DNA from: an uncultured Actinomycetes bacterium
GTDB taxonomy: Bacteria > Actinomycetota > Acidimicrobiia > Acidimicrobiales > RAAP-2
DNA length: 64,000 nucleotides
Assembly: GCA_903825895.1 (NCBI GenBank)
Contig: CAIKCI010000011.1
Coordinates: forward strand, 1-64,000
Direction of reading: 5' to 3'
Below the pieces are notes generated by a model, which did no database searches, was not told where the DNA came from, and saw nothing but the letters and a program-made list of their open reading frames with translations. This document shows, one piece after another, positions 8,401-17,658 of the stretch; position 1 is the stretch's first letter, and the number at the start of each line of letters is the position of its first letter. The position numbers and the translations under genes are program-made.

Positions 8401-9022
8401 GTTGGCCTTCGAAAAAGAGATGCTTGGACTCTATGTCTCGGATCACCCGCTCATGGGAGTAGAGCGAGCGTTAGCTCGCCACACCGAAGTCACGATTACC
8501 GACCTCCATGAGATGGCTGAATTTCCTGCGGCCGCCGATGCACCCACGGTGAGAACTGTAGGAGGGGTCATCACTGATCTCAAGACCAACTACACCAAGC
8601 GCGGAGAGTTGATGGCTCGATTCCAACTCGAAGACCTGCAGAGCGCCATGGAGGTCTTTGTTTTTCCGAAAGTGATGGCTGAGGTTGGAGCGCTGCTGGA
8701 AAATGACGCCATCGTGGTCGTGCGGGGCCGATTCGATACCAACGACGACAACCCCAAGATCAGTGCATTGAACATTACGAGACCAACCCTGATCGCAAAT
8801 GACAACGCTGAAATTCGCATCTCGCTTCCCCTCGAGGCATTGTCGGATCATTCAGTCGAGGAGCTGAGAGAGATCTTGGCCGAGTATCCCGGGGGCTCTC
8901 CTGTCTTGCTCTATGTAGGGTCAAAAGTTCTCCGTTTGCCTGATGAATTTAACTGTGACGCGGGTCGGGTAGTGGGGGAGATTCGGCGGCTCTTCGGTGC
9001 CGACTCGCTCGTCGCTGGTTAG
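5441..9022 (+). CDS. dnaE: DNA polymerase III alpha subunit
   Basis: This is the replicative polymerase subunit. The 1193-residue protein starts with a PHP domain (HLHTHTEYSMLDG, GITDHGNMYG, ATNDSHYTHRHDAEAHD) whose metal-binding residues look intact, so the intrinsic PHP 3'-5' exonuclease known in actinobacterial DnaE1 may be active. The polymerase palm motif PDIDMDFDERY places catalytic Asp residues near 418 and 420. Fingers, a helix-hairpin-helix and a C-terminal OB-fold follow (GGVITDLKTNYTKRGELMA near 1040). The start is a TTG with a purine-rich GGGAAAGG upstream; no ATG or GTG gives the conserved N-terminus. The gene stands alone in a 112-base spacer after bpa. Confidence 0.96.
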   Translation: MSKSFTHLHTHTEYSMLDGASRIGEIVEAAVADGQPAIGITDHGNMYGVLEFYKACREAGINPVIGTEAYMAGESRFERPVRRGKMDDGGGDTDGGTKLYYHLTLLAESTQGYKNLLKLSSAAYLEGYYYKPRVDWELLEQYHEGLIATTGCLGGVVLQALLNGDEAEAKRRAARLQDIFGKESLFVELQDHGLAAQRTTNPQLIEIARAIDAPLIATNDSHYTHRHDAEAHDALLCVQTQAMLSDANRFRFEGTEHYLKSAAEMRHLFRDHEEACDSTLLIAERANIEIELGKPTLPEFPVPDNIKGSTYEDRAALYLRELTLAGAQQRYGGSLSTEVQERLDFELKVISDMGFAAYFLVVWDIIRYAKEQKIRVGPGRGSAAGCCVAYCLGIVELDPIKYDLLFERFLNPGRKQMPDIDMDFDERYRGDMIRYVADLYGEDHVAQIVTFSTIKARAAVRDAARVLGYGYNDGDRVAKAMPPVIMGRDTPLGACFEKTPGLEDSYGAAKDLRTMYETDDVAHRIIDVARGLEGLRRGDGIHAAAVVITHEPLTEYLPVQRKPDSSGNTENAPIVTQYEMHGVEELGLLKMDFLGLRNLSIIERCLDLVEAISGERPDIDNVDLDDDSVFALLRRGESIGVFQLEGRPMRALMRSLAPTGFEDVCALVALYRPGPMAANMHNDYADRKNGRKAITYAHDDLEPILQPTQGLMIYQESMMRVAQKFAGYTLEEADNLRKACGKKDRDLIAAEREKFVAGCIKSGYGEEIGTELFDVIEPFADYAFNKSHSYGYGLVAYQTAWLKVHFPVEYMAALLTSVKDDKDKTAIYLGECRNMGIDVMVPDVNASRAEFAPPDGASDAQRILFGLAAVRNVGESLVERIVSERTANGPFLDFYDFARRVDTIVLNKRTIESLIKAGAFDSMGHPRQGLALVADDIIERTIDRRKERDLGISTLFAAAAQDQGDDDADWEGTTVIIPDKEFEKTTKLAFEKEMLGLYVSDHPLMGVERALARHTEVTITDLHEMAEFPAAADAPTVRTVGGVITDLKTNYTKRGELMARFQLEDLQSAMEVFVFPKVMAEVGALLENDAIVVVRGRFDTNDDNPKISALNITRPTLIANDNAEIRISLPLEALSDHSVEELREILAEYPGGSPVLLYVGSKVLRLPDEFNCDAGRVVGEIRRLFGADSLVAG

Positions 9023-9042
9023 GCCTGTGAGGGGCTTTTTTT
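9021..9042 (+). terminator. Possible intrinsic terminator after dnaE
   Basis: A short stem AGGCC / GGCTT (one G-T pair, seven-base loop) begins in the dnaE stop codon and runs into a tract of seven T. The stem is weak, so this is tentative. The T-tract directly abuts the -35 of the next gene. Confidence 0.35.
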
Positions 9043-9067
9043 GACCCCCATAAATCCGACGTAGAAT
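9041..9067 (+). promoter_or_regulatory. Promoter of the gene at 9075, probably leaderless
   Basis: TTGACC at 9041-9046, a 15-base spacer, and TAGAAT at 9062-9067, seven bases before ATG 9075. This is one of the clearest two-box promoters in the window. Confidence 0.55.
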
Positions 9068-9074
9068 ATTCGTC

Positions 9075-9749
9075 ATGGCGATGAAGGTTGAAACCAAAGA
9101 CACCACAGCAATTTCTGACGCAGAGCTCGTTGAGATGGCAGACCTCTGTGCGGACCGCGAGCCCCGCTTTGATATCGGTTACCTTTCGAAGGTCCGAGAA
9201 GACTGGGTCCTTGTGAGTTGTGCTCATGAAGGAAACAAGTTGCGTGGCTACTCGTTCTCTACCCTTGAGCGCATCGGAGGCACTCCATGTCTCTTGATCG
9301 GACTGGGACTCATTGACCGCAATGCAAAGTCCGAACAAACACTGAAAGCCCTTCTGGCCGATCAGTTCCGTCGTGCACTGCTGGCGTTCCCTGACGAAGA
9401 TGTTCTCTTGGGTACACGGTTGTTGAACGATGATGGGTTCAGGGCGTTCCAAGGGCTCGACGACATCGTTCCACGCGTCGACCACAAGCCCTCTGGCGAA
9501 GAGCGAGCATGGGCGCGCCGCTTAGCGAAGCGCTTTGGTAACGAAAAAGGACTTGACGACCGCACCTTCATTATCAAGGTGACGGGCAATGACCCCGTCG
9601 GCGGCCTTGACGTTGTTGCTCCAAAGGCCAAGCGTCCCGAGGGTGTTGAGATCTTCTTCAAGGGGATGGTTGCCGACAAAGGACACCGATTAGTGGTGTG
9701 TGGTTGGGCCATGGCCGAAGATCTGGCCTCCGGTAAACTCTGCCGCTAA
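9075..9749 (+). CDS. Conserved-looking hypothetical protein, possible acyltransferase fold
   Basis: I do not recognise this 224-residue protein. Residues 30-100 (DIGYLSKVREDWVLVSC, GYSFSTLERIGGTPCLLIGLGLI) have the alternating hydrophobic pattern of an N-acetyltransferase-like alpha/beta fold, but no clear acetyl-CoA loop is seen. The C-terminal part has KAKRPEGVEIFFKGM and VVCGWAMAEDL. No signal peptide or membrane segment is present. The start codon is supported by a two-box promoter whose -10 lies seven bases upstream. Its stop abuts, without overlap, that of the convergent unknown gene at 9750. Confidence 0.7.
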   Translation: MAMKVETKDTTAISDAELVEMADLCADREPRFDIGYLSKVREDWVLVSCAHEGNKLRGYSFSTLERIGGTPCLLIGLGLIDRNAKSEQTLKALLADQFRRALLAFPDEDVLLGTRLLNDDGFRAFQGLDDIVPRVDHKPSGEERAWARRLAKRFGNEKGLDDRTFIIKVTGNDPVGGLDVVAPKAKRPEGVEIFFKGMVADKGHRLVVCGWAMAEDLASGKLCR

Positions 9750-10487
9750 TTAACCGCGTGGCAGAATCGCTACGCAGGTTTTGTAACAGTGTCCATCAAA
9801 CGGCTTGGACAATGCGGTCAAAAGATAGTGCGGTTTAAATCCCAAAGCGATAGCCATATCTTTCCCAGCGATCTGTTCGCGCCGTGCGGCAACTAACGAT
9901 CGTGCCGCGTGTTGGTCTTCACATGAAAGCCAAACGTCATCGCGCTCCCATCCGAATCGGACCCACGTCGTCCCTTCGCCAGGACGATGCAGCAGTTGCG
10001 GTCCGCGTGTCGCAACGATCAACGCGGCAGAAGGACGGTTCCCCGAAAACTCCCAGTAGGGGGCGGAGGGACCACGGAAGCCGAGGAGCGGTCCGTCAAT
10101 GGGGGCTTGAAGTCGAGCCAGCATCTTTCGAACCGCACGTCCGCGCAAGGTGCCCACTTGGCGAGGGAGCCCTTTGACGCTCGCCGCTTCAGGTTGGGCT
10201 AAATCGTCGGCTTGGGGATCCTCAGCCAAGGTGGCTTCAACGACATCGAATGCCGCAAGGTCGGGCGGGTGATCGGCAGGCCAAGGAACCCGAAGGCGCA
10301 CCAACGCTCCGGTCGCCAAATCCACTCCGATGGTGTCTTCGATAGTGCAGCCCAGGATGAGAACGTGGAGGATCTCGCCCGAATAAAACTCGAGTTTGCG
10401 ATGGGGTACTTGTCGTTTCAAGATTTCGAGTGACTCAGGGGACGACGTTTCACGTGTTCCACCAAAGAGAGAAGAGCGAGTGGCCAT
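9750..10487 (-). CDS. Hypothetical protein, cotranscribed with the YyaL-like gene
   Basis: A 245-residue soluble protein I cannot assign. The N-terminal half (LEFYSGEILHVLILGC, GALVRLRVPW) looks beta-rich. The C-terminal half contains WEFSGNRPSAALIVATRGPQ and a WVRFGWERDDVWLSC segment. There is no signal peptide or membrane helix. Its ATG lies four bases after the stop of the upstream thioredoxin-fold gene at 10492-12540, so the two are almost certainly one transcription unit with translational coupling. Nothing in the sequence indicates a function. Confidence 0.7.
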   Translation of the reverse strand: MATRSSLFGGTRETSSPESLEILKRQVPHRKLEFYSGEILHVLILGCTIEDTIGVDLATGALVRLRVPWPADHPPDLAAFDVVEATLAEDPQADDLAQPEAASVKGLPRQVGTLRGRAVRKMLARLQAPIDGPLLGFRGPSAPYWEFSGNRPSAALIVATRGPQLLHRPGEGTTWVRFGWERDDVWLSCEDQHAARSLVAARREQIAGKDMAIALGFKPHYLLTALSKPFDGHCYKTCVAILPRG

Positions 10488-10491
10488 AACT

Positions 10492-12540
10492 CTAGGCTCT
10501 CACGGCGTGACCGAGGAGCGCCACTATTTCTTTTTCTGTGGTGACGGGCTGCTGACAGGTCCCGTGATGACAGACGTAGCCCACGCCATCATGACGGTTG
10601 GCGAGCAACGAACAGCGCACATCGTGACCCGCAACAGCCAAGCCAAAAGGAATAAAGGTCTTCGCAGTAGCGGAACGAAGTCGTCCAGGTGGCCCGGGCG
10701 TCACGACTTCGATCGTGGAGCGGAGCCACCCCAACGAGATCACAAGATCGGGCACGGCAGTGGGGTGGCCGGTGAGAATGCTTGACGCGATATTCACCAT
10801 TCGTTCAGCCACCAACCGAGCTTGATCATGGTTCGTCAGTACCGCGAGCCGAGCTAACGCGGTGACGGCGACGGCAGTTGCCGACGGCAGCGCCCCATCG
10901 AAGAGATCTTTTGCTCGAACAAGTAACGCTTCGGCGTCGGAGCCTGTTGTAAAGAAGCCCGCCCCATTGTCAGGCTGTGCGGGGGTAGGGAGCGGACCAT
11001 CCCAGAAAAGTTCCAGCATGGTGTCACAGAGTGAACGAGCTTCGTCGAGCCATCGCCCGTCACCATCAAGTTCGAACTGTCGAGTCAGCGCTTCGATGAG
11101 CCATGCGTAGTCCCCGAGCATGGCAAGATGCGCTGCGACGCCATGGCGAGCGCTGCGCAAGAGTCGCCCCGAGGGGTCACGCATTGTGGTGAGCAAGGTA
11201 TCGAGAAGGGTGGCAGCATCGGCGGCCCAGAAGGGATTTTCGAAATGGAATGCAGCTTGGCTAAGAACGGACGCGAACATGGCGTTCCACTCCAAGAGAA
11301 GTTTGTCGTCGATGGCGGGTTGGGGGCGATGCTGGCGAACATCGAGCAGGAGGCGACGAGTTACTTCTTCGGCCTCGTTGCGCAAAAGCGGTTGGTGGCG
11401 TTGGCGGGTCACCATACTTTTTCCGTGTTCAAACGTTCCTTCTTCGGTAATGCCATAGAACGCCATGGCATCGCTTGGGGTTAGCGCATCGTCGTGCCCC
11501 CTTAGTGCTGTTTCGATATCGGAAGGCGTGAAGACGGCGTGGCTCCCTTCGTGGCCGGCAGCATCAGCATCGATTGACGAGGCGTATCCTCCCGATTCAA
11601 GACGTAGATCGCCCAGAACCCATTCCACGGTCTCGCGCACCACTTGCGCATAACTGGGGTTCCCGGTCAAGAGATAGCCATGAAGGTAGGTACGCGCCAG
11701 CAATGCTTGATCAGTCAACATTTTTTCAAAGTGGGGGACCAGCCAGTGGCGGTCGACGCTGTAGCGAGCAAAGCCCCCAGCCAGGTGGTCGTAAATTCCA
11801 CCTGCCGCCATCATGTCCAAGGTCGTTGTCGCCATGGCCAAGCTCTCAGAACGTCCCGTTCGAGCGGCATCAAGAAGGCAGGCGTCTATGTAGGAAGGCC
11901 GAGGGAACTTTGGCGCACCTCCGAACCCCCCGTCAGCCCCGTCAAAGCGTTCGGCGAGTTCATCGACCAAAGTGGTCAAGATTGGCTGGAGCTGAAGCGA
12001 TCCTTCGACGTCAATTGTTAATGAGTCCACCAGACGGGATTCTTTCGCGACGGCAGCGGCCAAGATATCGGCCTGTTCTTCAACCATGCTTCGTTGAGTC
12101 GCCCAGGCGTCTTCTAATGACAACAGCACCCGGGTGAAACTCGGCTGGCCGCCTCGATCAGAGGGGGGGAAGTAAGTGCCCGTGAAAAAAGGTCGACCAT
12201 CGGGCGTGGCGAAGACCGTCATGGGCCAGCCCCCATGACCGGTCGATGCTTGCGTCGCTGCCATATAGATCTGGTCAAGGTCGGGGCGTTCTTCTCGATC
12301 TATTTTGATGGCCACAAATGATCGATTGACGAGCGCTGCGACTTCTTCGTCTTCGAATGACTCATGTGCCATCACGTGACACCAGTGACAAGAGGCGTAC
12401 CCAATCGAGAGGAAGAGCGGCTTATCTTCCCTCGCGGCCTTCTCGAGGGCTTCAGACCCCCAAGGAAACCAGTCCACAGGATTGTCAGCGTGTTGTTGCA
12501 GGTAGGGGCTCGAAGCACTCGCCAGTCGATTTTTCGTCAC
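10492..12540 (-). CDS. YyaL/SSP411-type thioredoxin-fold protein (DUF255 family)
   Basis: The 682-residue protein begins with the family signature [23 protein letters not shown], then a thioredoxin-like domain with CHWCH (Cys51 and Cys54), DREERPDLD and the cis-Pro segment GGWPMTVF. The rest resembles the six-hairpin glycosidase-like region of the family ([22 protein letters not shown]). Function is not established in bacteria; redox or sugar-related roles have been proposed for relatives. The start is placed at GTG 12540, because it gives the usual family beginning and has TACGCT exactly six bases upstream. In-frame ATGs at 12588 and 12579 would add residues with no family counterpart. Confidence 0.88.
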   Translation of the reverse strand: MTKNRLASASSPYLQQHADNPVDWFPWGSEALEKAAREDKPLFLSIGYASCHWCHVMAHESFEDEEVAALVNRSFVAIKIDREERPDLDQIYMAATQASTGHGGWPMTVFATPDGRPFFTGTYFPPSDRGGQPSFTRVLLSLEDAWATQRSMVEEQADILAAAVAKESRLVDSLTIDVEGSLQLQPILTTLVDELAERFDGADGGFGGAPKFPRPSYIDACLLDAARTGRSESLAMATTTLDMMAAGGIYDHLAGGFARYSVDRHWLVPHFEKMLTDQALLARTYLHGYLLTGNPSYAQVVRETVEWVLGDLRLESGGYASSIDADAAGHEGSHAVFTPSDIETALRGHDDALTPSDAMAFYGITEEGTFEHGKSMVTRQRHQPLLRNEAEEVTRRLLLDVRQHRPQPAIDDKLLLEWNAMFASVLSQAAFHFENPFWAADAATLLDTLLTTMRDPSGRLLRSARHGVAAHLAMLGDYAWLIEALTRQFELDGDGRWLDEARSLCDTMLELFWDGPLPTPAQPDNGAGFFTTGSDAEALLVRAKDLFDGALPSATAVAVTALARLAVLTNHDQARLVAERMVNIASSILTGHPTAVPDLVISLGWLRSTIEVVTPGPPGRLRSATAKTFIPFGLAVAGHDVRCSLLANRHDGVGYVCHHGTCQQPVTTEKEIVALLGHAVRA

Positions 12541-12546
12541 GTGGTC

Positions 12547-12552
12547 AGCGTA
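12547..12552 (-). promoter_or_regulatory. Candidate -10 for a leaderless transcript of the YyaL-like gene
   Basis: Minus-strand TACGCT six bases before GTG 12540. It would make the upstream in-frame ATGs untranscribed and so decides the start. Confidence 0.45.
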
Positions 12553-12657
12553 GGGCGTGATCAACAGCGACGGGGTCATCGACACCATGCGAGCCGGGGA
12601 CGAGCGAACAAGGGGAGTATCGTTTGTCTTTGTGCATCGCGTCGGGAGGAAGGTGTT

Positions 12658-14769
12658 GTGAGGATCCAAAAAATCACCACCGACGTCATTAGCGACAAAC
12701 TTTCCGAGGAACTGGCCCTTCCCCGTAAAGACCGTGTGCTCGTCAGAGCTGCCTTTCGCTGCACCGTCGCCACAGTCACCGCAATGGTGTTGTGCGGGGT
12801 GCTTTTAGGAAAGTCCGAAGTTGCGTTTGCATCCTATGCGGCCTTTGGCTTGACATCCATGTGCGATTTTGATGGAACGGCGAAAGAACGCACGGGAGCG
12901 AATCTTGCGGCATCAGCCGTGGGGCTCCTCGGTGTGTTCGTCGGCTCCGCTGTAGCGTTTTCATTTTCACTGACCATTGTGGTGATGTTTGTCGTGTCCT
13001 TTTGCTTCGCGTTCGCCCGGGCCTTTCGCGGCTTTCTCAGTCGAAGCGCTGTTGCTCCCCAACTTGGATTTATCTTGGCGGTCGTCGCACAAGACGCATG
13101 GACCAAGGTGGTGCCAAACGTGGAGGCCTGGGCCATCGGTTCGGCTGTGGCCATTATCTGTAGCGTGGTGATTCTTCCTCGTCACCACTCAACGTCGGTG
13201 CGGCGCGCACTTTCAGCCTGGTGCACAGCCGCTGCAGCCTTGACTCGTTCTCTCAATGTGAACGACGCCACTCCAAAGGCGTTGGAGAACTTACGTCGTC
13301 ACCGAGATTCTCTGGTGGCATTGGCTGCGGGAACCCAAGAGTGGCCGGGATCGATGTTCGCCCCCCAGCGAGCGCTGAGTGCCCTCTTTGTTGTGGCCGA
13401 AAGCGGAACTTCTTCCTTTGAACGATTCGACAAGACCCCGCTCCGCAAGGATGCTCATTACGGAGAATTGGGAGAGCAAACAGCTCGGGCGTTCGAAGTG
13501 GCGGCGCTCGCCGTCGTTGGAGGGAAGATTGAGACGAACAGTCTTCGGGTGGAAAACATCTGGGATGAACTTCGTCACGACTACGACGAGTCCGTGGCGT
13601 GGGTAGAGAAGGATCTAACCCTTGATCCGCAAGGCACAATCGAACACATCGAACAGCATCATCCGTTGCGTGCGCTGGCCGTGATCGCCAATGTGGTCCA
13701 GCGTTACGCGTTGATTTCTCAGGGAGAGCAACTGGGTGCTCCTGATTTCGCTCCAGCGGCACGTCTGGCACCGTTGAGTCTCATTCGTGCAAACCTGACG
13801 TTGGGCTCGGTGTGGTTTCTCAATGCGATGCGCGCAGGTGTCGCGATGGCCGTTGCCATTGGCGTCGAACGTCACTTTAACTTTTCGCACGGCTATTGGA
13901 TTATTTTGGCAGCCCTCTCGATTGTCAACGCCACCTTCACGCGTCACGACGCTCGAAAGGCAGCCTTCGATGGCTCCTTGGGAATTCTTCTCGGAGCCGC
14001 AGGAGGCGCGTTGCTCATCGTGGCGCATTGTCCACCGCTGGGATTTCTGCTCTTGATTCCTCTCGCTATTTTTGCGTCAAAGTGGGCAACGGGGGCGGGG
14101 CCGATATTGGGGCAAGCCTCGTTCGCGTTTTATTCGATCACCGTGTTTTCCTATCTTGGCTGGCCACCCGAGGTGAAGGTGGCGGAAAATCGCTTTGTGT
14201 GGGCGCTGATTGGCATCGCCATCGGATTAGTGCTGACCTATTTGGCATTCCCTCGAGGGCATCGTTACCTGGTTAATCAGCAGCGTGCCATCTCGTTTGA
14301 GGAAGCTGACGTTGTCGTGGAGCGAGCAAGCAACCTTTTGGTGGGGATGGAATCCGATCGGACACTCTTTGAGAGAGAACTCAACCAAAGTATTGGCCAG
14401 GTCCAGCGCTTCATGGATCTTCTTGACTCGACGTTCCATGCGGCAAATACGATTCCCCCCGAACTGAGTCGCTATCTCGAAGATGAGGCGTGGCTCCTTC
14501 AAGCAGTCTTTGTGGCCAGCACGATCGCCGGCTATCTCGACCATGCCTACACGGCCGTCGACGACCCCGCATTGCGTCAGGTCTTTGATAGTCCGACCAC
14601 TGAGCGCCTGACCTTGATTCGGATATTGGCACAAGAGAACCCAGCGTTACTGCGTCGTCATCCACGAGTGCTGTTATCGACGGTGTGGTCAGCACAGTGG
14701 CTTCATGACCTGGCGCGGCAACGTCCACAGAACGCCCCCGAGAAGTTCCACCTGGCTGATCTTCAGTAG
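12658..14769 (+). CDS. FUSC-family membrane protein (aromatic acid exporter-like)
   Basis: The 703-residue protein has two similar membrane blocks, about residues 25-170 and 380-540, each with several hydrophobic helices, plus cytoplasmic stretches between and after them. This layout is typical of FUSC/YccS/AaeB-type proteins, some of which export aromatic acids. The second block contains [20 protein letters not shown], close to the FUSC domain signature. The GTG at 12658 is chosen because GGGAGGA lies seven bases upstream. The frame stays open for 98 further codons, but that part runs antisense to the YyaL-like gene and looks non-coding. Substrate is unknown. Confidence 0.85.
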   Translation: MRIQKITTDVISDKLSEELALPRKDRVLVRAAFRCTVATVTAMVLCGVLLGKSEVAFASYAAFGLTSMCDFDGTAKERTGANLAASAVGLLGVFVGSAVAFSFSLTIVVMFVVSFCFAFARAFRGFLSRSAVAPQLGFILAVVAQDAWTKVVPNVEAWAIGSAVAIICSVVILPRHHSTSVRRALSAWCTAAAALTRSLNVNDATPKALENLRRHRDSLVALAAGTQEWPGSMFAPQRALSALFVVAESGTSSFERFDKTPLRKDAHYGELGEQTARAFEVAALAVVGGKIETNSLRVENIWDELRHDYDESVAWVEKDLTLDPQGTIEHIEQHHPLRALAVIANVVQRYALISQGEQLGAPDFAPAARLAPLSLIRANLTLGSVWFLNAMRAGVAMAVAIGVERHFNFSHGYWIILAALSIVNATFTRHDARKAAFDGSLGILLGAAGGALLIVAHCPPLGFLLLIPLAIFASKWATGAGPILGQASFAFYSITVFSYLGWPPEVKVAENRFVWALIGIAIGLVLTYLAFPRGHRYLVNQQRAISFEEADVVVERASNLLVGMESDRTLFERELNQSIGQVQRFMDLLDSTFHAANTIPPELSRYLEDEAWLLQAVFVASTIAGYLDHAYTAVDDPALRQVFDSPTTERLTLIRILAQENPALLRRHPRVLLSTVWSAQWLHDLARQRPQNAPEKFHLADLQ

Positions 14770-14772
14770 TCT
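14767..14772 (+). promoter_or_regulatory. Candidate -10 for a leaderless SDR transcript
   Basis: TAGTCT begins at the stop codon of the FUSC gene and lies seven bases before ATG 14780. No Shine-Dalgarno sequence is present. Confidence 0.4.
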
Positions 14773-14779
14773 CAAAGAC

Positions 14780-15547
14780 ATGGACATCACGCTTGAAGGA
14801 AAAGTAGCGGTCGTTACGGGAGCGAGTCGTGGCATCGGCCTGGCCATTGCGCAACGGATCTGTGAAGCCGGCGGTGACGTGCTGTTGGTCTCGCGGAAAG
14901 CCGAGGGCCTCACCGAAGCAGTGGGGACCCTGGAGGGCCTGAAGGGCGCTGCGAGTTGGCAAGTCGGTCACGTCGGCCACCCCGACGACGCGCAACGCAC
15001 GATGGAGGTCTGCCTCGAACGCTTTGGGCACATCGATATTTTGGTCAATAACGCAGGAACCAACCCCTACATGGGCCCCTTGATTGATATCGACGGTGCG
15101 CGGATGGCTAAAACCGTGGAGATCAATCAGTCATCAATTGTGCACTGGACCAAAGCGGCGTGTGTCGCTGGCCTGGGAGACGGTGGGGGAAGCGTGCTGA
15201 ACATTGCTTCCATCGGCGGACTGATGCCGGAACCTGGCATCGGCTGGTACAACGCCACGAAGGCAGCCGTCATTCACCTGACGAAACAGCTCTCGTGGGA
15301 ACTCGCGCCAGCAATCCGCGTCAACGGCATCGCTCCAGGCCTCGTCAAGACTGAATTGGCCCGGGCTATCTGGGAGGAGCACGAAGATCGCATTGCGTTG
15401 CAGATCCCGATGAAGCGCCTTGGTGTGCCCGACGACATTGCCACCGCTGCGTTGTTTTTAGTGTCGGACGAAGCCTCGTGGATTACCGGCCAGATGCTGG
15501 TCGTCGACGGTGGGACAACCACCCAATCGTCAGGCGGCGTTGGGTAA
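14780..15547 (+). CDS. Short-chain dehydrogenase/reductase (SDR, classical)
   Basis: A 255-residue Rossmann-fold oxidoreductase. It has the NAD(P)-binding TGASRGIG near residues 13-20, NNAG near 92, and the catalytic YxxxK as Tyr157 and Lys161 (GWYNATKAA) with an upstream Ser in NIASIGG. The C-terminal WITGQMLVVDGG is typical of FabG-like classical SDRs. An Arg rather than Asp after the first beta strand (LVSRK) favours NADPH. Substrate cannot be stated. It lies downstream of the FUSC gene and converges on menE with a six-base gap. Confidence 0.9.
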   Translation: MDITLEGKVAVVTGASRGIGLAIAQRICEAGGDVLLVSRKAEGLTEAVGTLEGLKGAASWQVGHVGHPDDAQRTMEVCLERFGHIDILVNNAGTNPYMGPLIDIDGARMAKTVEINQSSIVHWTKAACVAGLGDGGGSVLNIASIGGLMPEPGIGWYNATKAAVIHLTKQLSWELAPAIRVNGIAPGLVKTELARAIWEEHEDRIALQIPMKRLGVPDDIATAALFLVSDEASWITGQMLVVDGGTTTQSSGGVG

Positions 15548-15553
15548 GAGCCG

Positions 15554-16690
15554 TCAGATCAACAACGGACGCTGGATTTTCCCCAAGGGTGTTCGCGGAA
15601 GCTGATCGACAATGACGAGTTCTTTGGGCGCGCCATAGGTAGCAAATTCATTCGTCACGATGGAGCGCAACTGATCCAAGGTAGGCGGCGTCCCGTCGGG
15701 CACGATCCAGACGACGACTCGTTCGCCCCACTCGGGATCTGCACGCTTCCACACGGCGAGTTCGCTTACGCCAGGCAGATCACGAAGCAGCGCTTCGATA
15801 TCGGTGGGGAAGATCTTCTCCCCACCACTGACGATCATCTCGCTACGCCGACCGCGTACTGTCAGGATCCCCGCATCATTGAGTCCACCAAGGTCGCCCG
15901 TGGGAAACCAATTCGCTGCACCATCTGGTCCTCTCACAAAAGGAGATGGATGGTTGCGATATTGGCGAAAGAGCGTGGGGCTGGCCACAAGAATTTCACC
16001 GACACCGGCTTCATCGGGCTCATCTATGTGAAGCTTCACTCCCTCAAGGGCAACGCCGTTATAGACAATGCCGGAGCCCGTTTCGGTCATGCCATAGGTC
16101 GCCACCACATTGGGGGCACGATCTTCAGGCGGAGCGGCGCCCCCGAGCAAAATTGAAGTGAAGAGGCTTGGGTCAATGCGCTTGAGCGACCTCGTGACGA
16201 GTGAGACATGCGTAACGCCGCTCGCTGCAGCGTGTTCGAGGGTTGATTGCTGTGCGTTGTCTGTCACGCTCAGCGCTGTGGCCGTGAAGAGGCTGCGAGC
16301 CAGAACCGAAAAACCTCCGATGTGGGCGAGGGGGAGACAACAGAGCCAGCGGTGACGTGAGGGATCAACGTTGAGCCTTGTTGACGTCATCGCCGCAGAC
16401 GCCGCCAAGGCGTCGATGTCGATTTCGACGGCTTTGGGATTGGCTGTTGATCCCGACGTCATCATGACTAAGCCCACGCCCTCGTCGACGGGTCGACCGC
16501 CAGCGAGGGGGTGGTGGCCAGCGCCGTCGACCAACGCTGTGGGAGCCATAGTGGAAAGGGCAAGGGATCGCTGAGGAGCACTCCATCGAGGGTCGACAAT
16601 ACAGAGGGCATCGCCGTTGGCCCAGATCGCCTCAATGACGGGCACGATGGCATCGTCTTGGTGGAGTTCCAGCGCAATAAGTTCGGCCAC
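15554..16690 (-). CDS. menE: o-Succinylbenzoate-CoA ligase
   Basis: MenE activates o-succinylbenzoate with ATP and CoA in menaquinone synthesis. The 378-residue protein is a compact acyl-adenylate-forming enzyme: P-loop MMTSGSTANPKAVE (about residues 75-88), ATYGMTETG (about 197-205), TGDLGGL and the hinge RRSEMIVSGGEKIFP, and a C-terminal PRTPLGKIQR with the catalytic Lys. It is shorter than general fatty acyl-CoA ligases, as is usual for actinobacterial MenE. Assignment as MenE rather than another ligase rests on the surrounding men genes. It is divergent from menB across a 65-base spacer with a candidate -10 on each strand. Confidence 0.9.
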   Translation of the reverse strand: MAELIALELHQDDAIVPVIEAIWANGDALCIVDPRWSAPQRSLALSTMAPTALVDGAGHHPLAGGRPVDEGVGLVMMTSGSTANPKAVEIDIDALAASAAMTSTRLNVDPSRHRWLCCLPLAHIGGFSVLARSLFTATALSVTDNAQQSTLEHAAASGVTHVSLVTRSLKRIDPSLFTSILLGGAAPPEDRAPNVVATYGMTETGSGIVYNGVALEGVKLHIDEPDEAGVGEILVASPTLFRQYRNHPSPFVRGPDGAANWFPTGDLGGLNDAGILTVRGRRSEMIVSGGEKIFPTDIEALLRDLPGVSELAVWKRADPEWGERVVVWIVPDGTPPTLDQLRSIVTNEFATYGAPKELVIVDQLPRTPLGKIQRPLLI

Positions 16691-16696
16691 GACTCA

Positions 16697-16702
16697 AGCC
16701 TA
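16697..16702 (-). promoter_or_regulatory. Candidate -10 for a leaderless menE transcript
   Basis: Minus-strand TAGGCT six bases before GTG 16690, with no Shine-Dalgarno sequence. TTGACG lies 14 bases further upstream, which is short for a -35 spacing. Confidence 0.45.
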
Positions 16703-16741
16703 GAAGCCCCGGCCTACGTCAAGGGACCCCGTTGGTGCCGG

Positions 16742-16747
16742 TAGCGT
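16742..16747 (+). promoter_or_regulatory. Candidate -10 for a leaderless menB transcript
   Basis: TAGCGT eight bases before ATG 16756; 39 bases separate it from the opposing menE -10. Confidence 0.4.
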
Positions 16748-16755
16748 AGAAAACG

Positions 16756-17658
16756 ATGAACAAGAACCTTGACACCGTCATAACCGGCGATCCAATCGAT
16801 CCGGTCGAAAAGTTCCGCGGGAACAGTGCGCCGAGTTGGCAACGCAGTGGGGGGTACAAGGACATCTCCTACGACGTCGCCGAGGGTATCGCCAAGATCA
16901 CGATCTGTCGGCCGGAGCGTCGTAACGCGTTCCGACCACAAACCCTCTTTGAGCTGATCGATGCCTTCTCGCTCGCTCGTGATGACATCTCAGTTGGGGT
17001 GATCGTCCTCACCGGCCAAGGTCCCGATGCGTTCTGTTCTGGAGGGGACCAGAAGATTCGCGGCAATGACGGTTATATCGGTGACGATCATGTTGCCGAG
17101 CAAGGTGTGGGGCGGCTGAATGTTCTTGATCTCCAAATTTTGATTCGCCGTATTCCAAAACCTGTCATTGCCATGGTGGCGGGGTACGCGATCGGTGGGG
17201 GTCATATTCTTCACCTGGTCTGCGATCTCTCGATCGCAGCCGATAACGCGCGGTTCGGTCAAACCGGCCCCATGGTGGGAAGTTTTGATGGCGGCTATGG
17301 CTCGAGTCTGTTGGCCCGCACGATCGGGGTGAAGCGGGCTAAGGAAGTCTGGTTCTTGTGTCGTCAATACGACGCCGTCACCGCACACGAATGGGGTCTT
17401 GTGAACACCGTGGTGCCCTTAGACGACCTTGAAGCGGAGACGGTGGCGTGGGCTCGCCAGATCTTGACCTTGTCCCCACTGGCGCTGCGCATGCTGAAAG
17501 CTGGATTCAATGCCGCCGAAGACGGTCTCGCAGGAGTACAACAACTCGCCGGTGACGCCACCATGCTCTTTTATATGACTGAAGAGGGCCAAGAGGGGCG
17601 CAATGCCTTTAATGAACACCGAGCGCCTGATTTCACGAAGTTCCCGCGTCGCCCGTGA
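16756..17658 (+). CDS. menB: 1,4-Dihydroxy-2-naphthoyl-CoA synthase
   Basis: MenB closes the naphthoquinone ring of menaquinone from o-succinylbenzoyl-CoA. The 300-residue crotonase-fold protein has the subfamily mark [11 protein letters not shown] (about residues 95-105) instead of the generic enoyl-CoA hydratase motif. It also has [21 protein letters not shown] for the oxyanion hole and [14 protein letters not shown] with the catalytic Asp region. The C-terminal tail ends in [10 protein letters not shown], as in other MenB proteins. Its stop overlaps the menA start (GTGA), so the pair is coupled. Confidence 0.96.
   Translation: MNKNLDTVITGDPIDPVEKFRGNSAPSWQRSGGYKDISYDVAEGIAKITICRPERRNAFRPQTLFELIDAFSLARDDISVGVIVLTGQGPDAFCSGGDQKIRGNDGYIGDDHVAEQGVGRLNVLDLQILIRRIPKPVIAMVAGYAIGGGHILHLVCDLSIAADNARFGQTGPMVGSFDGGYGSSLLARTIGVKRAKEVWFLCRQYDAVTAHEWGLVNTVVPLDDLEAETVAWARQILTLSPLALRMLKAGFNAAEDGLAGVQQLAGDATMLFYMTEEGQEGRNAFNEHRAPDFTKFPRRP

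Noticed and set aside
11574-12137. 187-codon plus-strand frame inside the YyaL-like gene
   Set aside because: It is antisense to a clearly conserved protein and shows no domain or ribosome site.
12364-12657. 98-codon upstream extension of the FUSC gene
   Set aside because: It runs antisense to the YyaL-like gene, looks unlike a protein domain, and a strong ribosome site marks GTG 12658.
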